Source: Schistocephalus solidus
Lineage: Eukaryota > Platyhelminthes > Cestoda > Diphyllobothriidea > Diphyllobothriidae
Direction: 5' to 3'
Length of the DNA stretch: 64,000 nt
NCBI GenBank assembly: GCA_017591395.1
Contig: WEDG01003411.1
Span: 124,001 to 188,000 of the forward strand
Under the pieces are notes generated by a model. The model saw only the letters and a list, made by a program, of their open reading frames with translations, was not told the DNA's origin and ran no database searches. Shown piece by piece: positions 57,618 through 61,389 of this stretch; the first letter of the stretch is position 1; each line of letters starts with the position of its first letter. The translations under genes were made by a program, and so were the position numbers.

Positions 57618-59183
57618 TACTTCGCAAAAATCCAAATGTTGCGGGGGTCCCAGAACGCAAGCCCGCGATATTCGAGGGATTATTGTTACTAACTTGAGTA
57701 TTGCATGAGATATATTCTCTTCATAAGCACATAACTATAGAAAAGGTAAAACAGAAAAAGCAACCGATCCCTGTCAGTAAAACGATTTTCGTCTGATTTT
57801 CAACTTAGATTTTTTTGCGGTCTGCAGTACAAAGTGTATACCAAGCATAAGTTTTTTAAATGGAAGCGCCTGCAAGTCAAATGGCTATTTCACAATTGAC
57901 GAACATTTATTGTTTTGACGGACACCAACTACTATTATCCACACAGTAGAAACTATTTCTAGATCATTTTTACTCACCTACAACTAGCGACGCTCAATAT
58001 GAAGTTGAAGATGCATAGATGCCTGTAACATACCTTTAATTAAGCCAGAGTTCCGGAGATGAGCCGCTATTCTATAGAATTTTTCCTGTATCCGCATCTG
58101 CACCCTTTCGCGATTGTGCAGCTGGCCCACCAGGGTCTCGGAGCACGACTGAACTGCTTCGCACAGGGAAGAACACATAGTGCGCAATTGCTGTACACCT
58201 AACGGCAGGAAAGATCAACTCTCTTGGGAGCACACTACAAGTCACGTGCAGATAACTTTCCCATAGCCAACAAGCAAATAATTCCCTACACCAGGAGGAC
58301 AAACATGCACATGGAAGTGGGTTCTGAAACGGCAAATACGGTGGACAATAAAAGACAACCACAGATATACGCCAAGCATGGCAAACGACTGTCATGATAA
58401 TTTATTTCTAAAGCAATCAAAAATAGCACCAACGGAGTATAAAACCCACATCTCGAGCAAAGCATTCAGTGTGCTTTAGGAGGGTCAGAGAACGTAACTT
58501 TATCTGGTGAGAACATTTTTGTGACAAACGAGAGAGTAACACACTCCCACCTCCGGTGCTTTAGATGAGATCTCTCAAGCCTTTAAAATTAGTTCTTTCA
58601 AAAGGCACAAAACGGGCTTCTTGCTACATCCCTAAAGTCATAAGTTTAACCTTTTAGAAATGAGAAATAACCTGAACTTAGAGCACCAAAAACCAACCAC
58701 GTCATGCTTCATTCTTAGTTCAGGTTTTTTGGATCCCCCTTAAACTGGCCTGACTTATGAATGTAGGAGAGGTCAGCCATTTTTGCATAATTGGTTCAGT
58801 TAACGGCAATATACTTTTATAAAAGTGCGAGTTTCATTTAAGGAAACGTAATATGGTTTCGGTATGAGTCTACGAAGAGCAGCGCAAGGTGAACCAAAAA
58901 AGCTAAGTCATACGAAAATGCGATGGCACACAATAAAACCCGTTCCCGTAACCGGACAGAGCCAAACTCCAAAGCCACAAAACGTGACGCAGGTGGGAAA
59001 GGACATACTGCATTTGGCAAGCGACGGCGGGTTCGAGAATGTTTGACTAGCGGAGTCCGGCGGCCGTAGTGCTGTTGTTACCACAGTCTTACCGCCAGTG
59101 TTAGTGTATATCTCCTCCAAAAGTTTACAAATCAGCGTCACCGAGCTTACGGTGAGTTCCGGTACAGCAGACAGACTGGACAT
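3403..59183 (-). CDS. TBC1D30: TBC1D30-like Rab GTPase-activating protein gene (whole span, nine exons found)
   Basis: TBC-domain proteins stimulate GTP hydrolysis by Rab GTPases; vertebrate TBC1D30 is linked to Rab8 and primary-cilium formation (family knowledge). The exons collectively give an N-terminal helical region, a complete TBC domain and a long low-complexity C-terminal half, about 910 codons before allowing for a missing exon, close to the roughly 920 residues I recall for the human protein. Exon boundaries were set by GT/AG sites, pyrimidine tracts and codon phase. Junctions 1-2, 2-3, 3-4, 4-5, 5-6, 7-8 and 8-9 are phase compatible; 6-7 is not (exon 6 leaves two bases, exon 7 starts on a codon). 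About 53 kb of the span is intron, mostly transposon-derived. The start codon follows the MED20 stop by 191 bp on the same strand. Confidence 0.93.
5973..6005. repeat. Perfect 14-bp inverted repeat (hairpin)
   Basis: TAACTCATGAAATC, a 5-base spacer CATCA, then GATTTCATGAGTTA: 14 of 14 pairs. No neighbouring transposon structure explains it. Confidence 0.85.
6345..6500 (+). mobile_element. Diverged tRNA-derived SINE with dead hammerhead body
   Basis: A perfect A box (TAGCGCAGTGG, 6354-6364) is followed at the right distance by a degenerate B box, then by a body at 6431-6492 that follows the SINE at 42351-42420 closely. The ribozyme core CTGATGA has become CCGATGA, so it cannot self-cleave. 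This looks like an old member of the family at 42.2 and 57.2 kb. Confidence 0.72.
6651..7181 (-). CDS. TBC1D30: TBC1D30-like exon 8 (Ser/Thr/Pro-rich)
   Basis: An excellent acceptor (cctgcctttacctgtgcag) opens a 177-codon frame without stops that ends at a CAA|GTCAGT donor. Phase 0 at both ends fits exons 7 and 9. The peptide is low complexity (runs such as [13 protein letters not shown] and [16 protein letters not shown]) with no known domain, as expected for the disordered C-terminal half of this family. Donor choice is uncertain: the open frame continues 21 bases past the proposed donor. Confidence 0.62.
7462..7540 (+). repeat. Degenerate TTAGGG-like tract
   Basis: Repeated words such as gatcagggttaagatcagg and gggttagtgttaggattag resemble decayed telomeric (TTAGGG) repeats. 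Similar tracts occur near 26.8, 37.2, 37.35 and 55.75 kb. Confidence 0.6.
8030..8330 (-). mobile_element. LINE 3' UTR unit (solo)
   Basis: Matches the U1 unit of the 22-24 kb array: ccatgtgcggcattttctat, then cccgtgttggtcc, agggacggtcacttgcgc and gagcccggtgtc in order. Same orientation as that array, i.e. minus-strand element. Confidence 0.75.
8540..11150 (+). mobile_element. Old decayed copy of the zinc-finger LINE (RT, zinc fingers, 3' UTR)
   Basis: Plus-strand remains in order: RT palm around GTAC-less '[14 protein letters not shown]' (8634-8685); a linker block 8882-9250 with [20 protein letters not shown] and [18 protein letters not shown], absent from the younger copy at 34 kb; a thumb segment ([20 protein letters not shown], ending 9250); a C-terminal segment 9421-9620; then C2H2 fingers [20 protein letters not shown] (from about 9945) and [20 protein letters not shown], to 10136. 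A further finger is seen at 10285-10350. The 3' UTR follows to about 11150. Frame changes and stops throughout: a fossil. Confidence 0.88.
11874..12155 (-). CDS. TBC1D30: TBC1D30-like exon 7 (post-TBC basic helix)
   Basis: Acceptor gtacaactttattag, donor GTAAGT, 94 codons, phase 0 at both ends. It begins [12 protein letters not shown] and contains a helix [20 protein letters not shown], which resembles the conserved segment ending in INALKRQYSRIKKKQQQ of vertebrate TBC1D30 and its LSPGAIN lead-in (from memory). The rest is Ala/Gly/Pro rich. Assigned by position, strand, splice sites and this motif; similarity is moderate. Confidence 0.75.
15205..15270 (-). mobile_element. Possible SINE body trace
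   Basis: Minus-strand words gataagccataaatggct and ccccttgtct follow the SINE body (taataagccagaaatggcc, tcccttgtct) with roughly 70 percent agreement over about 50 bases. No tRNA head visible. Confidence 0.35.
17110..17470 (-). mobile_element. LINE 3' UTR unit (solo)
   Basis: Same landmarks as the U1 unit at 22-24 kb: cgacgaggtccaccgtg, gcagggacggtgacttgc, tgcatctaccgcactc, then gaataacgcctgtc and gcatctaccatg, spaced alike. It abuts TBC1D30 exon 6 on its low-coordinate side. Confidence 0.8.
17542..17859 (-). CDS. TBC1D30: TBC1D30-like exon 6 (end of the TBC domain)
   Basis: Acceptor ttcttcttatcttag, one-base entry matching exon 5, donor GTACGG at 17541. The peptide contains [17 protein letters not shown], then [20 protein letters not shown] and INPFGED, closely matching the family's TADEFYSTM and MAPFPFPQLAELREKYTYNI (from memory). 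The tail after residue ~50 is charged ([16 protein letters not shown]) and less conserved. The exon exits with two bases, which does not fit exon 7. Confidence 0.96.
18930..19045 (+). repeat. Dispersed AT-rich repeat (copy 1)
   Basis: Resembles 56770-56880 over about 100 bases (gattttcgata, ttattattttattg versus tcattattttgttg, agagcataggaagtg versus agagcaaaggaagtg). No coding capacity; family unknown. Confidence 0.55.
19640..21345 (-). mobile_element. 3' UTR of the minus-strand LINE copy
   Basis: Two partially duplicated runs (about 19690-20290 and 20505-21345) match the reverse complement of the LINE 3' UTR at 35360-36260. Landmarks at the second run: gcagggacggtgacttgcgc (20559), gatcccacggagtgggag (20741), gtcagttggcaaccttc (20871) and tttatagtgaggaaaatgcg (20937). 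It lies directly 3' of the zinc-finger fragment below. A (GAA)n tract sits at about 20350-20387. Confidence 0.82.
21350..22127 (-). mobile_element. LINE C-terminal zinc-finger fragment
   Basis: The minus-strand frame 22127-21609 carries a threonine/histidine-rich linker encoded by (CCACCA)n-like DNA and a C2H2 finger [21 protein letters not shown], then [13 protein letters not shown], the same words as the plus-strand element at 34900-35040. Further fingers continue in shifted frames to about 21400. It is 5' truncated at 22127, where it meets another 3' UTR array. Confidence 0.85.
22128..25140 (-). repeat. Satellite-like array of LINE 3' UTR units
   Basis: The anchor gacgatgtccaccgtatg (or near variants) recurs at about 22470, 22799, 23186 and 23566, giving units of roughly 330-390 bp (U1). 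Each holds gcagggacggtgacttg, ctgcatctaccgcactctc, gtcaagaagaccgga and ccgaataacgc in order. From 23780 a second unit type (U2: gatcccacggagtgggagtg, cagttggcaaccttccaagc, atagtgaggaaaat) begins, and U1-end plus U2 recurs about 700 bp later (24360-24745). No ORF within is a gene. Unit similarity is visibly higher between neighbours than to the distant solo copies. Confidence 0.85.
26030..26260 (+). mobile_element. LINE 5' UTR fragment
   Basis: Resembles 31470-31575: gccactcggctcctacctgg versus gccgcctctaactgg, ctgtagcaccacgaaag versus ctgtggttcctcgaag, gcagtggccacacc versus cagcggccacaccc. Low identity but same order. Confidence 0.5.
26750..26935 (+). repeat. Degenerate TTAGGG-like tract
   Basis: Words gtttagggttaagtttaggg, ttaggtttaagtttgagg and gttagggttagtgttagcg recur every 6-12 bases. 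Followed about 60 bases later by gggtcctattccc, a flank shared with the tract at 55.7 kb (in inverted relative order). Confidence 0.7.
29095..29311 (-). CDS. TBC1D30: TBC1D30-like exon 5 (C-terminal part of the TBC domain)
   Basis: Acceptor cttctcctgctcctacag is strong and gives a two-base entry that completes the codon left by exon 4; donor is GTAAGT. The conserved part is [20 protein letters not shown], then [20 protein letters not shown], the TBC helices that pack behind the catalytic loops. Before it comes an 18-codon insert ([17 protein letters not shown]) with no clear counterpart. A second AG at 29268-29269 would skip the insert but breaks the phase with exon 4, so I chose the upstream acceptor. 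Confidence 0.93.
31390..31999 (+). mobile_element. LINE 5' UTR
   Basis: Non-coding GC-rich leader ahead of the endonuclease frame, with pyrimidine-rich stretches (cccaactcccccctctc). The upstream edge is uncertain; the part around 31470-31575 recurs at 26.1 kb, which supports its being element sequence. Confidence 0.65.
32000..33230 (+). mobile_element. LINE AP endonuclease domain and linker (broken)
   Basis: Nicks the target DNA for target-primed reverse transcription. Motifs in order: [22 protein letters not shown] (32102-32131), [29 protein letters not shown] (to 32355), VLGDFNA (32442-32462), [11 protein letters not shown] (32503-32535) and SWTDHRLV (32602-32625). Breaks: a frameshift near 32160, another at about 32350, and an internal deletion joining GDFNA directly to [12 protein letters not shown], which removes residues lying between these motifs in related endonucleases. 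A stop at 32874-32876 and frame changes near 33070 follow. Confidence 0.9.
33231..34350 (+). mobile_element. LINE reverse transcriptase domain lacking its catalytic FADD box
   Basis: One frame throughout. Fingers/palm motifs: [20 protein letters not shown] (33349-33408), [30 protein letters not shown]; motif [13 protein letters not shown] (33750-33785) with the first catalytic Asp; motif [14 protein letters not shown] (33919-33957). Then DEQPGI runs straight into [20 protein letters not shown] (about 34018), so the region with motif C (F/YADD) and the start of the thumb is deleted. Two in-frame stops: TGA 33667-33669 and TAG 33706-33708. The piece lost here is partly preserved in the older copy at 8882-9130. 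It cannot make active enzyme. Confidence 0.93.
34351..35365 (+). mobile_element. LINE C-terminal C2H2 zinc-finger array
   Basis: Continues after the stop at 34348-34350. Five Cys2His2-type fingers: [22 protein letters not shown] (34570), CPQCDRTFT then a stop (TGA 34879-34881) and [32 protein letters not shown] (34979), [22 protein letters not shown] (35173), and [17 protein letters not shown] at 35293-35360. Between fingers 1 and 2 is a Thr/Ser-rich linker with (ACC)n at 34807-34830. Fingers probably bind nucleic acid during retrotransposition (inference). The TGA sits at the position where the paralogous finger has Arg, consistent with CGA to TGA. Confidence 0.9.
35366..36262 (+). mobile_element. 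LINE 3' UTR with internal repeat units
   Basis: About 900 bp made of related blocks: 'ggcttggaaggctgccaa' (35484) and 'ggcttagaaggttgccaa' (35843) each start a block ending in a 'gactgggagtcag' or 'gactgagagtcag' word, then 'ctcccactccgtgg', 'cctctcccatctccgg' and 'gcgcaagtcaccgtccctgc' (36172). A 13-bp word gttccgagccagg is tripled at about 35991-36030. The reverse complement forms the arrays of intron 5. Confidence 0.85.
36330..36604 (-). mobile_element. Penelope-like element 5' ORF relic
   Basis: On the minus strand an ATG at 36604-36602 opens [20 protein letters not shown], then [19 protein letters not shown]; after a frameshift near 36485 it continues [20 protein letters not shown]. The element at 41.0 kb reads [38 protein letters not shown] in the same place, so this is a diverged N-terminal fragment of the same general type. 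It is cut off at about 36330, close to the LINE 3' end. Confidence 0.75.
37130..37440 (-). repeat. Degenerate CCCTAA-like tracts
   Basis: Words such as cctacccctagtcctagtta, cctaacacttgg, gaccctaatcggagtccta and ccaacctaatctccctggaa recur; these are the complement of the TTAGGG-like tracts. The right-hand part (ctccctggaa ... ggaatag) parallels the flank at 55775-55815. Confidence 0.6.
37999..38152 (-). CDS. TBC1D30: TBC1D30-like exon 4 (TBC domain, middle)
   Basis: After acceptor tctttctactgtag it reads [20 protein letters not shown], then [20 protein letters not shown] and [11 protein letters not shown], ending at a GTATGT donor. It begins exactly where exon 3 ends (phase 0) and leaves one base. 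The segment is one of the most conserved parts of TBC1D30 ([25 protein letters not shown] in vertebrates, from memory). Confidence 0.97.
40136..41100 (-). mobile_element. Penelope-like element copy B, 5' half (N-terminus and start of RT)
   Basis: Minus-strand frame from about 41095: [53 protein letters not shown], then after frame changes [20 protein letters not shown] and [21 protein letters not shown] frameshift near 40415 leads into [20 protein letters not shown], the ADKGG motif that opens the Penelope RT domain, and [20 protein letters not shown], ending in a PPPA-like word near 40145. The catalytic RT motifs are absent: the copy is truncated at its 3' side. Confidence 0.87.
41101..41311 (-). 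repeat. Penelope pseudo-LTR / junction region
   Basis: Non-coding stretch between the end of the copy A endonuclease frame (stop near 41312) and the start of the copy B frame. In Penelope elements this is the place of the pseudo-LTR shared by head-to-tail copies. It contains the hammerhead-like motif at 41182-41212. Confidence 0.6.
41182..41212 (-). ncRNA. Hammerhead-like motif in the Penelope junction
   Basis: Minus strand: CTGACGA (41212-41206), then a hairpin with outer CGA/TCG and inner CTGG-AGTG-CCAG (41201-41190), then GAAA (41185-41182). The order core, stem II, GAAA is that of a type I hammerhead, which Penelope elements are known to carry in this place. But the outer stem uses the conserved G of GAAA, and I could not find convincing stems I and III, so it may be inactive or a variant. 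Confidence 0.45.
41312..42188 (-). mobile_element. Penelope-like element copy A, 3' half (RT C-terminus and GIY-YIG endonuclease)
   Basis: From 42188 down: [33 protein letters not shown] (to about 42085), then in shifted frames the RT tail, [20 protein letters not shown] (about 41795-41735), [17 protein letters not shown], and the GIY-YIG domain [48 protein letters not shown] (41602-41312). Several indels interrupt it. The fragment starts just after the RT catalytic YxDD position and abuts the hammerhead SINE at 42189. Copy B follows immediately, so the order along the minus strand is 3' half then 5' half: a head-to-tail tandem. Confidence 0.9.
42189..42542 (+). mobile_element. tRNA-derived SINE, partial tandem (about 305-bp period)
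   Basis: Block order: spacer (cggaacataaatgttcct, 42191), tRNA-like head (42271-42343), hammerhead body (42359-42401), tail, then the spacer again (cggaacataaatattcct, 42496). The distance between the spacer copies is 305 bp. The A box TGGCTCAATGG (42276-42286) is perfect; the B box GGTTCGAATCG (42319-42329) has one mismatch. Such promoters drive RNA polymerase III. The repeat ends in an (AT)n tract. Confidence 0.87.
42359..42401 (+). ncRNA. Hammerhead ribozyme in the SINE body (copy 1)
   Basis: Stem I ACTGG (42359-42363) pairs with CCGGT (42397-42401); core CTGATGA (42364-42370); stem II GGCT/AGCC with loop AATA, preceded by a C-A mismatch; GAAA (42385-42388); stem III AT/AT closed by GGCC; cleavage predicted after T42396. 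All invariant core positions are present. AUU at the cleavage site is allowed (NUH) but usually slow, and the stem II mismatch would weaken it. Confidence 0.75.
42541..42566. repeat. (AT)n microsatellite
   Basis: About 12 AT repeats between the SINE and the hammerhead repeat. Confidence 0.9.
42567..42995 (+). repeat. 354-bp tandem repeat carrying a long-stem hammerhead (1.2 units)
   Basis: The block from CGGCGAAAC to gtctttgccatata (42570-42640) is repeated without visible change at 42924-42994, offset 354 bp. Between the two predicted cleavage sites (42585 and 42939) lies one 354-base monomer. The first block lacks the 5' half of its ribozyme, lost at the AT tract; the second ribozyme is complete. 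No ORF. Confidence 0.85.
42872..42943 (+). ncRNA. Type I hammerhead ribozyme with long stem II
   Basis: Stem I CCCA (42872-42875) with TGGG (42940-42943); core CTGAGGA (42876-42882, fits CUGANGA); stem II GCCG (42883-42886) with CGGC (42924-42927), extended by an internal 7-bp hairpin TGCTGTG/CACAGCA (42897-42913); GAAA (42928-42931); stem III AC/GT with tetraloop ACGT; GTC cleavage triplet, predicted cut after C42939. Every conserved position and all three stems are satisfied. Confidence 0.85.
42991..43065. repeat. (AT)n microsatellite
   Basis: About 37 AT repeats directly following the hammerhead repeat block. Confidence 0.95.
43795..44215 (+). mobile_element. LINE 3' UTR relic
   Basis: Landmarks in order: atctgacgcgcttgaatcta (43807), catggcttggagggttgc (43845), attcttaatgcggctttta (43920), taattcacgcgccagtcccc (44130), matching 35806-36190 of the LINE. 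Strongly diverged; the middle is rearranged. Confidence 0.75.
44681..45108 (-). CDS. TBC1D30: TBC1D30-like exon 3 (N-terminal half of the TBC domain, both catalytic fingers)
   Basis: The exon has 142 codons plus two leading bases. It reads [20 protein letters not shown], then [57 protein letters not shown] and [19 protein letters not shown]. In the spliced protein the arginine finger (motif I-x-x-D-x-x-R) is Arg201 and the glutamine finger (YCQG) is Gln234; both are present, so catalysis should be intact. Acceptor is atttgtaatgtag, donor GTAAGTTC. The similarity to TBC1D30 rather than other TBC proteins lies in [15 protein letters not shown] and LLAYARWNK. Confidence 0.97.
50997..51085 (-). 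mobile_element. SINE body relic
   Basis: Minus strand: attccaggtgtgac, then gtatgtcaggaatggccatt and ccagtctccctagtctttgt, following the SINE (atcccaggtgtgcc, gccagaaatggccattcc, ggtctcccttgtctttgt). The ribozyme core is destroyed. Confidence 0.65.
53712..53784 (+). ncRNA. Long-stem hammerhead ribozyme, second locus
   Basis: CCCA (53712-53715) pairs with TGGG (53781-53784); core CTGATGA (53716-53722); stem II GCC (53723-53725) with GGT (53764-53766), weaker than at 42.9 kb; GAAA (53767-53770); stem III ACA/TGT with loop CACG; GTC cleavage after C53780. Flanks (gaacgcgggaggcccactg, tctgggtattta gctagta) follow the 42.9-kb copy, with about 75-80 percent agreement by eye. Only a single unit here. 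Confidence 0.75.
55726..55850 (-). repeat. Degenerate CCCTAA-like tract with G-rich end
   Basis: Words ataatcctaaccttgaactt, ctacaactctaacctcccc recur; then ggggggatgggggttggggt (55814-55833), a run that could form a G-quadruplex on the plus strand, and gggtcctattcctg. Confidence 0.6.
56325..56480 (+). mobile_element. Possible second tRNA-derived SINE
   Basis: cgccagtggttagcggtcc and aggttccaattcgaa resemble A and B boxes with mismatches at a tRNA-like distance; the body word ttttgtggttggg recurs as gtttgtggttgga at about 56595, suggesting a pair. Weak. Confidence 0.35.
56770..56985 (+). repeat. Dispersed AT-rich repeat (copy 2)
   Basis: Left part resembles 18930-19030; right part (aatatacagtagatt, 56926, then catgaaatgtc) resembles 4116-4150 (aatatacagtagatt, cattaaatgtc). 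Suggests one family seen in three pieces. Confidence 0.5.
57192..57234 (+). ncRNA. Hammerhead ribozyme in SINE body (copy 2, intact core)
   Basis: Identical in all core and stem positions to 42359-42401: ACTGG/CCGGT stem I, CTGATGA, GGCT/AGCC stem II, GAAA, AT/AT stem III; cut predicted after T57229. Confidence 0.75.
57494..57536 (+). ncRNA. Hammerhead in SINE body (copy 3, core mutated)
   Basis: Same layout, but GAAA has become CAAA: the conserved G needed for catalysis is lost, so this copy should not cleave. A second change turns GGCC in the stem III loop into GGCT. Confidence 0.75.
57566..57616. repeat. (AT)n microsatellite
   Basis: About 25 AT repeats following the SINE tail, as at 42541. 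Confidence 0.95.
58034..58198 (-). CDS. TBC1D30: TBC1D30-like exon 2 (helical N-terminal region)
   Basis: Bounded by acceptor cctgccgttag and donor GTATGT; it enters with two bases and leaves with one, compatible with both neighbours. The peptide ([11 protein letters not shown], then [20 protein letters not shown] and [10 protein letters not shown]) is strongly helical and aligns by spacing with the basic helical segment that precedes the TBC domain in vertebrate TBC1D30 (KLLRHLKQKDRLLHKVQRN, from memory). Joined to exon 3 the codon at the junction is GCG. Confidence 0.82.
58199..59008 (-). other. TBC1D30 intron 1
   Basis: 810 bp between donor GTATGT and acceptor cctgccgttag. No element recognised. 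Confidence 0.65.
59009..59183 (-). CDS. TBC1D30: TBC1D30-like exon 1 (start codon)
   Basis: Starts ATG at 59183-59181 and gives 58 codons plus one base, then a GTATGT donor at 59008. The peptide opens [15 protein letters not shown] and contains [13 protein letters not shown], which resembles the N-terminal LVSGLLNELYSCT segment I recall for vertebrate TBC1D30. Codon phase (1) fits exon 2. Just upstream of ATG is a possible AG acceptor (attgcag, then 11 bases to ATG), so the exon may start there after cis- or trans-splicing. Weaker than the TBC exons because the peptide is short and partly low complexity. Confidence 0.72.
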
Positions 59184-59374
59184 CCTAAAAACTCCTGCAA
59201 TCACCAAGAGCTTAGGGTTATCTGCTTAATCTAAAACCGGAGGCATGGGAGGAGGGTAAGTACGAATGAAGAAGACAAAGATGGATATCATTAAACACCG
59301 GTCGATTGCACAAAAAAGAGACAATAGGGTCTAGGAAGACATATGGTGGGTGAGTGGGAGTTGCGGAGTGGCAA
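59184..59374 (-). promoter_or_regulatory. 191-bp MED20/TBC1D30 intergenic gap with possible splice acceptor
   Basis: This stretch holds the MED20 3' flank and the sequence before the TBC1D30 start codon. No AATAAA is visible on the minus strand. A pyrimidine-rich stretch (ccctattgtctctttttt) and an AG (attgcag) 11 bases before ATG could serve as a trans-splice acceptor, as in flatworm polycistronic units. Inference only. Confidence 0.4.
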
Positions 59375-59665
59375 TTACGAAGAAACAGGAGGGCACGTCG
59401 GCGACCGCAGAATGTTGAGGTGCTCAACATACTGCAGGACGGAGAGGCGATCAGCAAAATTCGACCAGGACTGCATGGTTTGACCCAGAAGGGCCTTCAT
59501 TGGTGAAGGCGGAGCCTGGGGAAGAGATCCTTCATCTAAGACCTTCTGCATGCAACGCGCCGAAAGCTCACTGGAATCTTTGATGCTTTCTGCGCGAATT
59601 TCGGGGAAGTAGAGTTTCAAAAAGGACTTGACCAAATGTGGAGCGGCTGCTGGCAAAAATGCGAC
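59375..59665 (-). CDS. MED20: MED20 terminal exon
   Basis: Acceptor tttcatcttcatag opens VAFLPAAAPHLVKSFLKLYF, corresponding to VEYGPCVVASDCWSLLLEFL; near the end VLQYVEHLNILRS corresponds to MVQYMELFNKIRK (from memory). Stop TAA is at 59377-59375. The middle is longer than in vertebrates (LPQAPPSPMKALLG), a likely lineage-specific loop. Confidence 0.85.
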   Translation of the reverse strand, partial: VAFLPAAAPHLVKSFLKLYFPEIRAESIKDSSELSARCMQKVLDEGSLPQAPPSPMKALLGQTMQSWSNFADRLSVLQYVEHLNILRSPTCPPVSS

Positions 59666-61389
59666 CTATGAAGATGAAAGGATAAATTAAAAAGAAACGG
59701 GAAAAAGCACGGCAAAATGCGAAGCAAATTAGCTCAGACGGAAACTTTTGCAATATTCTTCCCACCCCTCGCAGGGAAAACAAAAGTTATAGCCGAAGTA
59801 GCTAGAACTTAAAATCTCTGAACCGCTTGTAGGTTGCTTAAACAAAAGAACTGCAAAAATTAATACTAGTCGATTGTTACCATAGAACCGGTTTTTTTAA
59901 CAGCAAAACAAGTAGTCCATAATCTTTCATGAAATATGCTTATAGATTTAAAAATGATTTTTTTGTAGAAGAACAAATAATCAGAGAAAACAAACAGTTT
60001 AAGGTGGCCTCTGCTGCCTGTAGAGCAGATGGACGTCCCAGACTGCATCTGCCCAGTGGAAACAGAAAGCAAGATGGCCGTAGGCCTTGGAAAGACAAAA
60101 ACCGGCTGGACAGGGTGGGACTGCTATTTGTGGTGTACTGGCCGTTGTCCGACAGTTGTACCTGAACCCCGTAGGTCCTGAGATTTGGGTTACTGCAGCA
60201 CCGAACAACTAATTTAGACACTGGTCACACCTTTGGGTGTACGTCAAGCCACATAGACGAGGTGTTTATCAGTCTGTTCTGATTGGAGAAGAGTACACCG
60301 GCAAGTTAGTTTTTGTTTTGGACTGCCCAAATTGAGTCACAGACATTTGCACAGTCAGGAGGAATACATGATAACCAAAGAAAAATGGGACTGAAATAGT
60401 TGGTTTGGTTTAGTTGATATCGTTAGATAGCTGCACGTCAACCAAAACCCTGGTGTTTGCACTGGGACCCACTGGTCAGGACAGCTAGGTCAACATCGCC
60501 TTTACGTGGGACATTTCATACATAAAAAGATTGCAGTGAACGCAATTCTGGAACTGTAAACAATAGTTTCTCATTAACAGATCAGAAAGGGCTACATATG
60601 TGACCTGGTAACTGCCTCCACAGTACACATAAACTGCCCTAAAAAGTGACCACGAACCCCTGTGAGTAAAAAAATTAGATTTTCCTTTTAAAAGAGCCTC
60701 CTTAAGAGTAAGTTAGGCGAAATCACAATAATAGCCACCAAATTTTAAAGTCAATTGCCGACTGAGAATGACGATTTAATTGTCGATAATATGATGTAAC
60801 AGGCAACGTTGTGCTAACATATTTAAAAAAACTCCAAACTGATAATCCACGGAAAAATCGATATTCAAAAGCAAAAGACACCGTGAATGGCAATAAGAAT
60901 CAGAAGAGTCAAGTCGGCTAGAAAATAACCGGCAAATTAACAAACCTCTAAAAGGACTCCCTTGACAGTCGGACTTTGGCCCAGGTAGAGCGAAACGAAG
61001 TTCATAGTAAAATCTCCCAGTCTGTATTTTTTCCCAATGCCCCTCACTTGAAGTTTTTGTTCATATTCATAGACTCCTCTCAGGAGACCAGGGAACTCGC
61101 GGAAGGCTAGATCACACGTAAGAATTTGATCCTTGTCACTTATTATAAAACAAGAGGCTGGATAGTCAGAATTTGTGAAGACCTGAAATGAAGAACATAG
61201 GCCTGTGAGAAAATAGAGTGCATTAAAGTAGATGCCATCTTACCTTGCTTCGCTGCTACCGAGCGATAGACTGAACTTTCAATCTTCGTAGGATAGAGTT
61301 CGACAGATCCAAGGAGCTCACACCTCTTAATCAAACCATTGACGGTTTGAGTCGCCGTCTGAGATTTCGGAATGGGAACAATAACGACG
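59375..61389 (-). CDS. MED20: Mediator complex subunit 20, gene body (first exon not found)
   Basis: MED20 is a head-module subunit of Mediator, the nuclear co-activator that bridges transcription factors and RNA polymerase II. Three exons (61389-61244, 61202-60946, 59665-59375) give about 230 codons; human MED20 has 212. Codon phases agree at both introns (41 bp and 1280 bp). The first exon enters with one base and has stops upstream in frame, so a short exon carrying the ATG must lie above 61389; the family starts MG before this segment. I searched the minus strand to 64000 for an ATG followed by a fitting donor and did not find a convincing one. Confidence 0.9.
59666..60945 (-). other. MED20 large intron
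   Basis: 1280 bp, donor GTTTGT, acceptor tttcatcttcatag. ORFs around 59929-60221 on both strands have no recognisable similarity; nothing else seen. Confidence 0.65.
60946..61202 (-). CDS. MED20: MED20 exon (central beta-sheet region)
   Basis: The conserved block is VFTNSDYPASCFIISDK, EFPGLLRGVYEYEQKLQVRG, RYRLGDF-like KYRLGDFTMNFVSLYLGQSP and TVKGVLLEV, matching human MHNSEYPLSCFALF, KASKIETRGTRYQYCDF and VTMGPSARGISVEV (from memory). Acceptor attttctcacag gives the two bases needed to complete GGC after KQ. Donor GTTTGT follows a GAG codon (phase 0). Confidence 0.92.
61203..61243 (-). other. 41-bp micro-intron of MED20
   Basis: Donor GTAAGATGG and acceptor ttttctcacag are separated by only 41 bases. 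Reading through would change frame and lose the MED20 match. Introns of about 30-45 bp beside introns of many kilobases are typical of flatworm genes. Confidence 0.8.
61244..61389 (-). CDS. MED20: MED20 exon (N-terminal)
   Basis: After acceptor actttctttgcag it reads VVIVPIPKSQTATQTVNGLI, then KRCELLGSVELYPTKIESSV and YRSVAAKQ. This corresponds to the family start (VSQMPVAEGKSVQQTVELLTR, KLEMLGAEKQGTF in human, from memory): same hydrophobic strand, same helix spacing. Donor GTAAGATGG leaves one base. Confidence 0.85.

Larger units (their letters stand above)
45109..58033 (-). other. TBC1D30 intron 2 (12.9 kb)
   Basis: Donor GTATGT at 58033, acceptor atttgtaatgtag at 45109. Contains a SINE relic (50997-51085), a long-stem hammerhead (53712-53784), a telomere-like tract (55726-55850), a possible second SINE type (56325-56480), a dispersed repeat (56770-56985) and the SINE tandem (57150-57620). 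Nothing recognised in 45109-50990, 51090-53690 or 53830-55720; plus-strand ORF 46327-46752 (141 codons) has no known domain. Confidence 0.7.
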
